Part shown: in pieces, positions 1-7,499 of the stretch
How positions within the stretch are numbered: the stretch's first letter is position 1
Layout of the letters: each line of letters opens with the position of its first letter
From: Echinostoma caproni
Taxonomy: Eukaryota > Platyhelminthes > Trematoda > Plagiorchiida > Echinostomatidae
Direction: 5' to 3'
Length of the DNA: 12,906 bases
NCBI GenBank assembly: GCA_900618425.1
Contig: UZAN01057333.1
Span: 1 to 12,906 of the forward strand
Position numbers and translations under genes: made by a program
The notes under the pieces: generated by a model
What the model saw: only the letters and a program-made list of their open reading frames with translations
Told to the model about the DNA's origin: nothing
The model's database searches: none

Positions 1-513
1 CATTATGTACTCCGTCAACCTTGCGCCAAATGTACCATTCGGTGCCCAGTTGTCTTCCCAGCTAATACCCGGGGCACTGAAATCCCCCATTATGATTAGC
101 CCCTCATCGAACCAGTTGACTGAATTCAAGTAGGTCAGAAGCTGGGCATCCCACTAGGTTGATGAGAACGAACTACCGTACACGCACAGGATTTGTGTGC
201 TACGCCCATGATTCCTGACTCTACATGGAAGTGCTTGGATGTTCGGCGTTATTAATTTAGCCCCTGGTACCTGCTCAATGCTATCCTGTATTAGTAGGGC
301 AACTCCACCTCCAACTCTTTCATCCCCCTATTGACTCCGTGTAGCCTGTAGCCAAGGCGCCCTGCATAAACTAAAAGGGAAGTCACGTTTCAGCCATGTC
401 TCTGTGATGACTATGCAAGCGCATCCTGAGGCTTCCGCTCGGAGCTCGTTCCATTTATTTTCTACACAGTCTGCGTTTGTGTAGAGTACCGAGATCCTGT
501 TGCGCTTCACTGG
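1..513 (-). pseudogene. Element A ORF2, N-terminal APE-like endonuclease (partial, broken)
   Basis: This is the start of a non-LTR retrotransposon ORF2, cut by the window edge, so no reverse transcriptase is present. Read on the minus strand it begins near 513 with RISVLYTNADC, the usual N-terminal strand of CR1-type endonucleases. It continues through ITETWL, which carries the catalytic Glu, then VGGGVALLIQDSIEQV, and reaches MGDFSAPGISWEDNW near 90-48. The last motif is normally GDFN, so the active-site Asn is Ser here (76-78). Two TAG codons interrupt the same frame (328-330 and 154-156), so no protein is made. The frame is open upstream into the end of ORF1, so the true start is unclear. 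The enzyme would nick target DNA for target-primed reverse transcription. The family assignment is firm; the exact clade (CR1 or a relative) is inferred. Confidence 0.85.
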
Positions 514-536
514 CTTCTGGTTGTGGTACTCGGAAA

Positions 537-1548
537 TTAATTTCGAGTGCCCGGTCCGTATTTTGCTTCCCCCCCCTTCAGTGATACCGGATAAAAGGGG
601 GACGACGCGGCTTTTGGGCTAGGGGTAAAACCTCTGTCTGAGGAACCACCCGCAACTTCGGCATAGGTTACCGATGGGCTACGCCCCTGGCTGAAGAGAA
701 GCGTATTGAGCCTCGTAGCTTGGACCATCAATGTGCGTCCCCAAACTGTGCCAACAGGGGTTGCTGGTTTGTCCCTCCTCCAGCTGGCTGATTGCTTAGG
801 TTCCACCGGAAGGTTTTCTTTAGTAGCCACGGGCACTAGTTCAGCCGCTACCAATAACCCGTCCCTTAACCTGGGGTTTGCAAATTCAACCAGCAATGGC
901 CTTCGGCTTCTGATCTCATTAGGTGGATCTCCTCCACATTTTCCCATCCTGAATACTCTTTTAATGGCAACATGCTCTGGAATGTCAGCCACACGTGAGA
1001 TATTAATTAAGTGGTGCCGGTTTTGTCTATCCCCCTATTTGGCCTCTGAACAGAACGGTTCGGGCACTCTCTTGATTAATACATTTCGGTTTCTGCCGGT
1101 GTCCACATCCGACTGCTTAGCGAGCTCCTTCAGAGCCATTGCAACCCATGCGGTTTTTTGCTCCCGCTCTCTCTTGTTGTTCCACTTCTGCCGTGATCCT
1201 GTTCAGCTCTTTGTAGACATCCTGGTTCATTTCACAGTCCGGGGTAACGCTCCTCTTCTCCAGTACCTCGACCTCGGCTACAACCGTGGAGCTGTCATTA
1301 GATTCACGAGCTGCCCGACTTTTCCGGGTTGACGACAGCCTACATCTTTTCATGCAGTTGGGACAGGCCCATTGCAAACAGGGGTTCTTCCCGTATAGCC
1401 CCATGGCTCTCTTGGACAACCTGCGACACTTTGGATGGTACCACGCATTGCATGCATCGCAGCAGATACCATCTGTAACATCTCCCTCGCACCTTTCGTT
1501 CCCACAGGGAAACTCCGCCTTCCCATTTGTACCCTTTCGGGACCTTAG
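537..1548 (-). pseudogene. Element A ORF1: PHD-like zinc finger, coiled coil, RRM-like domain (frameshifted)
   Basis: ORF1 of the same element lies just upstream of its endonuclease. In order on the minus strand: a C4HC3 finger (1508-1354) with spacing C-x4-C-x9-C-x2-C-x4-H-x2-C-x20-C-x2-C; a charged helical stretch (about 1230-1100); an RRM-like fold starting at GRNRNVLIKRVPEP (about 1098) and ending near RRPLLVEFANPRLRDGLL (about 860); then a Ser/Pro-rich basic tail to a stop at 537. The finger and the RRM part lie in different frames. The shift falls in an AG-repeat run (about 1166-1174), which suggests slippage. A TAG follows at about 1030. The frame opens after a TAA at 1549-1551, and no in-frame ATG precedes the finger. 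The protein would be the element's RNA-binding ORF1p. Domain order and motifs are seen directly; the role comes from the family. Confidence 0.8.
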
Positions 1549-1552
1549 TTAA

Positions 1553-1915
1553 GCTTCAGCATCCATCTAGTAATCTATAGAGTGAGTGTGCTTACCTGTA
1601 AGGCAAACTTACTAAGAATCTACCGCTCGAACGGAAGCAAAGATGCCAGTAAGAGACGATGTCAATATATAGAGAGCTCGGTGAGCTGATATCAGTAGAA
1701 ATAAAATTAAAATAAAATAAAATGTAACATTAGAGCTAACTATTACGCCTAAAAGGCCTATACAGAGAAAATAAAAATTCCTTGAAACTAACCACGACAA
1801 AAACTTGAACACGCGCCACAAGGTCATCTTGTCCACTTCAATCACCCTCACAAGCGGGCCATGCTCTCAAATTCTCGTCAGCGGACATTACTCATCAATC
1901 GAAAACCGACAATCC
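1553..1915. other. Non-coding spacer, possibly 5' UTR of element A, with an AAAAT-type run
   Basis: No supportable gene lies here. The part nearest 1553 may be the 5' UTR of element A, because A's ORF1 opens at 1548 on the minus strand. A short AT-rich run of AAAAT/TAAAA units occupies about 1699-1724. It could be a simple repeat or the tail of an unrecognised retroelement. A 79-codon minus-strand frame at 1612-1851 is hydrophobic, but its composition follows from AT-richness. A stretch near 1850-1788 on the minus strand faintly resembles the last residues of a CR1 ORF2 and is treated as a finding. Confidence 0.4.
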
Positions 1916-2071
1916 AAGATCCGGGACCATTGGGCTTGGCCTCGAACCCGTGAAATACTTCAAGACTTCAAGACATCAAGACTTACTGAACTGAACTGAC
2001 ATTTCAGCACTGGTCTTGAAGTCTTGAAGTATTACACGGGTGCGAGGCTAGGCCCAATGGTCTCGGATCTT
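1916..2071. repeat. Imperfect 58-bp inverted repeat (large palindrome) at the 3' break of element B
   Basis: Left arm 1916-1973 and right arm 2014-2071 are reverse complements with 5 mismatches in 58 positions. The loop is 40 nt (1974-2013). Similarity stops sharply at both outer ends. The inner arms carry CAAGACTT-like short repeats, and the loop carries an ACTGA pentamer run (about 1985-2000). The right arm touches the codon where the element B ORF2 frame ends. It may be a foldback or MITE-like insertion, or an inverted duplication made during a break repair. I see no clear target-site duplication, so its class is unknown. Confidence 0.85.
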
Positions 2072-4680
2072 AGAAGAGTTTCATGCTATGCCCAAGAAGA
2101 TTGTTCGTACTAGTGCACACAAAGAAGTCATCAACTCAGCCGGAATTGAAGAGATTGTACAATAGGAAGATGTCACCTCTTATCAAGGGGATAAAGATTC
2201 AAGATGGAAAAGCGTGTAGGGTATGTGATGGAGGACAAGCCATGCACATATTTTGTCGCCCTCTGTTGTACACGCTCCAGGGCCGTACAATTGCACACCA
2301 GGCGGGAGTGAGCAATTTGACTCTCAATTCCAATAAGGGTCGGATGTATGTGCTATATAGAATCTGAAAGTCATCTCTATCTATTCTGGGAAAAGAACGT
2401 CTTAGGAAGTTAAGAACACTGAAGGCGGATCTACTGACCTTTTTGTGGTAAGAGAATTAAAGTGACCTGGTCAGCCAGAAACCAAGGACCCTGTGGTGTT
2501 CTATACTCTCCATAATCATGGAAGCGTTAGCTTTGAAGCTATGTGCGGGGACCCTTCCAAACAACATACTAACGCATTTTTCGTCGTTTATTGGTAGGTT
2601 CCAGGCAGTATACCAGTCTTTGACTGCATCCATTGCTGACTGAACATCTACAGGGTCGGTGCCCCAAATCGTCACATCATCAGCGTACATTGTTACATTA
2701 ACCCCAATCCCGTGTGGCAGGTCATTAATATATAAAAGCAAGAGGAGGGGGCCAAGGATGGAACCTTGCGGGACTCCGGTAGAAATGGAAGAGTCAGAGG
2801 AGAGTGATGAACTTACGCGAATCGAACAGGTGCGGTTCGTGAGAAAAAGGCGAGGAGCCTACCACTGAGGCCATATGACTTGAGTTTATAGAGTAAGGGA
2901 GCGTGGGAGACACGATCGAAAGCTTTTGCAAAATCAATGAAGATTGCGTGAGGAATCAAGCCGTCATCATGAGCTTGTGTTAGGCTGTCTACGACAGATG
3001 GCACATTGGAAATGCGGGATCTGCCGGGGAGAAAGCCGTATTGGGTTTGAAAAAGAAGCTGAGTGTCTGTTAAGTGTTTTAGAATTGCCCTTTTTAAGAC
3101 CAGTTCAAAGACCTTGCTGGGCACGCTAGTCAGGCTGATGGGTCTACAACTACTTGGAGTGTGTTGACCCCTTTTCAAATTGGGGGGATATGATGCCTTT
3201 TTCCACGATGAAGGGAATATTCCAACATCTAGACACTTCTGGAATAGGGTGGAATAGTACGGGGCAAGAGCCGAGGTGGCTTCTTTTAACACTCGAGGGT
3301 GTATGCCTCCTGGTCCCATCGAACTAAAGGGATTCAGGGATTTGAGGAATGATTTGGTCTCCCCTGGAAAAACGAGGAAATTTTCTAATGGAGGTGGTGC
3401 ATTAAGAGAGGGAAGATTGGGGTGGGAAGAGACAGGAGGGAATTTAAAGGTGGAATCATGAGACCAGAAGATCTCTGCTACCTGAGTAGAGGAGGTTACA
3501 GGAGAGCCATCAGGTAGCTTGAGGGCTAGAGTGAAGGAGGTTGGTTGCCTTTTACGTCGGAGTAAATTTAATAAGGAATTAGAGTTACTTCTAGCACGAA
3601 GAAGAATTGCTTTCTGTTGTCTATTGTGGTATTCCCTAACTCTCTGGTTACATAAGTTGCGGATTCACTTGAACTCGACAGCATCGACGTCGAGCCCAGT
3701 ACATTTTAGTCTAGCAAATGAACGAGCCCGCTCGTCCATTAGGTGTCGATTGGAGCGGGGCGGTGGAGGCCTTTGGTCAGATACAGCTTGAACTCTAGGA
3801 ATAAACAGGTCGTCCGCTTCGAGAATCAGACTCTCGAGCAACTCATTCAGATTGTTCGGGTCAGTATCAATATTGTTGGAGCCAAGCCTGTTGGCCAGGA
3901 ATTCTCGTATGAAAACAAAATCGGCTCTTTTGAAGGAACGTAACATTCTCGAAGAGAGCCTGCAAGTTGGCCAGCGGATAATATGGTCAAAGGAAAGTAG
4001 GAGGTGATCACTTACCAACAGGACTTAGATACGAGATTTTGTCAATCTGCCATCATTCATCGGTAATCGCAAGATCAAGCAAAGAGGGATGTCGGCCGAC
4101 ACGGTATCTCGTGGAAGATACTACGTGTTGAAACCACGAGTGTTTGTTGAAGAGGTTTATAAGGGGTGCACCAAACATTCTATCTCTGGAGTGGCATCTG
4201 GGCCAGTCGATATTCGGGGCGTTAAAATCGCCCAGGATAAGAAGGTGTGAGAAAGTGCAGATAGGACGGAATTCGCGAAGCTGAGTTAGAAGTGATTGAC
4301 GTTTCTCCTGTGGGCTTGATGGAGAGCAATAAACAACCCGCAGGAAGAGTGAATCTCTGCTCAGGAAGACGATATTGACCCATAGGGTCTCGATCGGTTG
4401 AATAATAGGAAGGGGAACACGCAAAGCAGGTGGGAAGGAATCATTAAGGAAGAGAGCTAATCCACCCGCATGGCCACGGTTTGAGTCTCGTCTGACCAAG
4501 GTGAAACCATCTATCATTATTTCACCATCTAGTATCTCGGGAATTAGTCACGTCTCAGTTGGGGCTAATACGCGCGGCTTCTTATCGCGCGCCAATTGTC
4601 GCAGTTCAAGGATTTTATTAGTTATACTGAGGTAATTTGTTGATACGCACTTCAGCACCTGCTCACTATGTATCTTTGTA
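2070..4680 (-). pseudogene. Element B ORF2: endonuclease plus reverse transcriptase, catalytic motifs kept, frame broken
   Basis: The endonuclease begins near 4650 (SITNKILELRQLARDKKP). It keeps a TET motif, GDFNAPNIDW (4232-4203) and SDH (4012-4004). The reverse transcriptase begins near 3320 (MGPGGIHPRVLKEATSALAP). It keeps FIDFAKAFDRVSH (about 2945-2905), GVPQGSILGPLL (about 2774-2738) and the catalytic YADD (2687-2676). A thumb-like region follows (ERVQQRATKYVHGL; RGDIFLLYNLFNSG), ending at GHSMKLF and a TAA at 2072-2070. Breaks: TGA at 4550-4548 where Trp is expected after TET; TGA at 4052-4050; one extra base near 4013; TGA at 3667-3665; a shift near 2835; TAA at 2459-2457; and at least two shifts between about 2310 and 2160. 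About 35-40 C-terminal residues (the WNxLP region) are missing at this end. The active-site residues suggest descent from a competent copy. Confidence 0.88.
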
Positions 4681-4829
4681 GGTCTAATAGAACTTGGGAG
4701 AGTTTTGGAGTGGTATTTCGAACTTTTTGCTTCTAGGGGGTCGTGGCACCCGTGGGAGCTTCTTGGAGGATGGTGCCATGTGTTTGGCGCCCATGTTGCG
4801 TGCTGGCGAGATTGATTTGCCAATCTTCT

Positions 4830-5635
4830 GGGGTTTCACTCTGTCTGGTGGACGAGATCAATCTACTGGGGGGCGAAAAAAGGGGTTGGTGCGTTTTACT
4901 TTTCTTACAGTCCTGTCTTGGCGTTCACTCTGTGAGCGACCTGGCGACACTTGCCAACAATTCGGGTTTTGGCGCAGAGAGATTGTTTCTCAGGTTTTTA
5001 GTTTTAGAAAAATAAGATTTAGTTTGCGCGGGGGTATGAGCTGAGGGAATTGCCTTAGGTGGTGGATTACCAAGTATCCCCTCGTCCCAGCCATTGGTCG
5101 AAAGATGGGCATCTTGATTAGACCTTTGACCTCCTTTGCTGAAGCGTGGGCTGGTTTTATAGGTGATAATAACTTGCGGTTGAGGATCCCGACTATGGTT
5201 GGTTTATTTGTGGTTATGTCGGCGAAGCTTGCGTCGGGAGTGCTGGCGACTAGTGGGGCGAAGCGTAGATTCTTGTCCTTTTTTTCTTGACCCTATGAGC
5301 TGCGGGTGTTTCTCCTGGAAACTTTCCCCAAATTATCATGCGTTAGCTGCATATCTCTGTCTCAGACAGCTTATCGGCGGTGTCCAAGATGATTTGATCT
5401 GATACCTTAAGGGTCATTTTACTGGCTTCGAATTGGGGAGAGAGATCCACAAGTAGTGCCTTCACCTTTACCAACTCAGCTTGCGGTTTAGCAACTTCCG
5501 TCTTTACGTCTAAGATTGCCTCTCTCTGGGATAAGATTATCCGATTTTGTATCACTGAGGAGGTGCTTATTACCATGTTGTCAAGACGCATGGGTAAAGT
5601 TTCCTCTTCCAGAGATACATCCTGAGTTGAGATGC
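4830..5635 (-). pseudogene. Element B ORF1 remnant: coiled coil and basic, Pro-rich linker
   Basis: Immediately upstream of B's endonuclease, the minus strand holds an open stretch (5635 to about 5343) with a heptad-like, Leu/Val/Ile-spaced charged helix (QREAILDVKTEVAKPQAELV). A stop falls at about 5343, and other frames carry on. One frame is open from about 5283 to 4999 and is rich in Lys, Pro and Ala; another continues to about 4910. This looks like a frameshifted ORF1 with a central coiled coil and a disordered basic tail. No zinc finger or RRM-like signature is recognisable, because the N-terminal part would lie beyond 5635, where another element's 3' end starts. The call rests on position and composition, so it is less certain than the ORF2 call. 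Confidence 0.5.
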
Positions 5636-5974
5636 TAGGACAGTCTAAGTTGGAACCAACTTCCCAAGAAAATTGTCAACCTCCAAACAGTGCAAGCATT
5701 TAAGACTGCACTCGATAAGCAATGGGTGGAACTATTCCCATCTCTGGCAGTATAGACGAATGTAGCCGTGCCAAATGTTTAGGATGTCTTTTCCCTATTT
5801 ACTGGTGCATATCATGGAATGCTCACGTCTAACAATTCACTCGCCAACTTGGTGGGATGAGATCCTGTTTCTCATTCTTCTTTCAACAGAGCTGGGCGTC
5901 CACGTTGTGAGCATACCATCGAAGGAATTCTGAACGCTTGATTGGCTGTGGCCACATTTAGTCCTCTGCAACCT
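5636..5974 (+). repeat. 3'-end fragment of the element C family (upstream member of a direct repeat pair)
   Basis: This segment matches 10126-10464 at 336 of 339 positions (differences at 5641, 5692 and 5965). It contains the last ORF2 codons (WNQLPKKIVNLQTV through the TAG at 5753-5755) and the whole 3' UTR, and stops at the base before C's CCTGA tail would expand. It is followed at once by the presumed 5' end of element C in the same orientation. It is therefore a severely 5'-truncated copy, or the 3' end of the first unit of a head-to-tail dimer. Confidence 0.9.
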
Positions 5975-6266
5975 TGGCGGTACGTTCGAAATAATGGCGT
6001 GAATCTCGCTCTCTGGTAAACAGTGAAATTTTGAGGGTTTTCTTCTGTTAAACCAACTGTATTGTGGTTTCACTTTGGTATCATACTTCTTTAAGTGTGG
6101 TTATGCCGTTTTTGCACAGCTTTCCGGTGTTTATCATTTTTTCGAGAAGGTTTAATCGGTTTCGAATTTTTGTTGTCACGACATTGGAATTATTTCAGAT
6201 TTCGCATGTGTTTGGGTATTTTTTGGTCCACTTTCTCCGTCTCTAAACCTTGCTATCTATAGTAAG
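5975..6266 (+). other. Probable 5' UTR of element C
   Basis: About 290 bases of T-rich sequence lie between the end of the upstream 3'-end repeat and the ORF1 frame of element C. Nothing in it reads as coding: a 60-codon plus frame (6064-6246) is T-rich and looks like chance. A non-LTR element of this type would carry an internal RNA polymerase II promoter here, but I cannot point to a specific motif. The minus-strand frame crossing 6073-5837 runs into the antisense of the repeat and has no recognisable domain. Confidence 0.5.
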
Positions 6267-7488
6267 GTGCCTAGAGCCGCCTTTCCATGCCTGAGTGAGC
6301 ATTGCGGAAAGCGGGTGTTGAAAGGCATAGAATGTGAGGTTTGTGGGGGATTCGCTCGAGCAAATCGATCTGGGATAACACCAGAACAATTTGCTTTGTA
6401 CTGCAAAGACCCAGGATTACAGTGGGTATGTAAATTTTGCCTAAATATAGCGAAAGAAGCAGTGCTAAAGATCGTTGCCAAGGGGTTACCTGCAGAGATC
6501 GTCTCGGTTATCAGCCCCGCCACAGGGAGCAAGAATCTAAATTCGCCAAAAACGTACGCGAATTCATTGAAAGCCAGTGCTGACCCCACCAACTAAGGTT
6601 GCAAGGTGATAAGCAAAGAGAGGACAGCAGTCGGTTCTGCTGTACCGCGTACAGTCAGGACACCCATTGCCAAAGCCACTAGGGTTGAGCCTTTTGGCAA
6701 AGGCACGAGTAAACCCATTAGGGTAAAGGAAAACATCCTTGATGACATAGAAGTTCAATTAAAGAGGATCAGTGATCGACTTAGGTCACTGAAAGCAAGC
6801 GGAGACGGCCCAACCGGGGTTCATTGAACCCTTTTGATTCTTAACAACGAAAAGCCGCTGGTTAAGGAAACGAAAGACCGCCGGGACATGGATAGAAGAA
6901 GAGTGCTAGATATTCTAAGGATAGCTGGCATGGAGAGGTGTGTACTCAAGAAAGTTCGTAGAGTAGGTGCCTGGAGGACGCCAACTAATGAACCCCGAGC
7001 GGCTAGGTCACTTTTAGTGGAATTCACCGAACAATCTATTAGAAATCAACTACTGGTAAAATATTCCACGTTACACGGGGTAGGTACAAGATAACCCTGG
7101 ATGTTCCTGGGGCTCTTAGAATGCAGGGTGTTAGAGCACCAAGAATGCACCATAACCTGCCGAGCCACTTCTTGGTGACAGACGGCAACCGATCTTCAGC
7201 GACCGGCGTTTCCCAAGTGTCACCAATAGTAGTGATCGAAGATGTTATGGAGGACGAGGAGTGGCAAAGCTATCTCGTATCGAGACAGCCGAAAGCAGCC
7301 CTGTCGTCCTTGGAGCCGAGGCTGTGGCAAGCACTCCTGTGAAGAGAATGTCTACCCCGATAGAAGCCCCCGTAGACTTAAAATCATCATTTCTATGGGG
7401 AAGCAAGCTGGATGAAGGGAGCAAGACGTCAAAAAACTTGCTACCAACTCGGGTGCTGCACCCGAGGCCCAAGATAGAGTAAATAGAG
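6267..7488 (+). pseudogene. Element C ORF1: zinc finger with lost ligands, coiled coil, RRM-like domain (broken)
   Basis: The order matches element A's ORF1. The finger spans 6288-6440 with the same outer spacing (C-x4-C-x9-C-x2-C and a final C-x2-C), and its last 33 residues have the same length as A's. The central His and Cys ligands are both Arg here. A short helix (DDIEVQLKRISDRLRSLKAS, about 6745-6806) precedes the RRM-like domain (about 6825-7120), recognisable by LLILNNEKP, VLDILRIAGM, KKVRRVGAW, RSLLVEF and YKITLDV. A variable acidic then basic tail follows to about 7480. The frame from 6267 to about 7080 holds a TAA (6594-6596) and a TGA (6825-6827, probably from an Arg CGA). It then shifts near 7080 and again near 7240. 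No ATG begins the frame; the first codon before the finger is GTG, so the true start is lost or lies elsewhere. Confidence 0.82.
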
Positions 7489-7499
7489 AACCCGGTAAC

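Larger units (their letters stand above)
2070..5635 (-). mobile_element. Element B: CR1-like non-LTR retrotransposon, truncated at both ends
   Basis: The minus strand carries ORF1 remains (5635 to about 4830) followed by ORF2 (about 4680-2070) in the expected order. The 5' side is cut where the 3'-end repeat of another element begins (about 5636). The 3' side stops inside the ORF2 C-terminus at the palindrome. Loss of a 3' end is not the usual outcome of target-primed insertion, which truncates 5' ends, so a later event probably removed or separated it. Its endonuclease wording differs from that of elements A and C, so it is probably a separate family of the same broad clade. Confidence 0.8.

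Noticed and set aside
706..1332. Plus-strand 208-codon open frame, the longest in the window
   Set aside because: It is the complement of element A's ORF1, whose minus-strand reading shows recognisable domains; the plus reading shows none.
1612..1851. Minus-strand 79-residue hydrophobic protein resembling a membrane segment
   Set aside because: It lies in AT-rich sequence that naturally gives Phe, Ile and Leu codons, and has no motif or partner.
4694..5402. Several overlapping plus-strand frames of 60-116 codons
   Set aside because: They are antisense to element B's ORF1 region and contain no recognisable domain.
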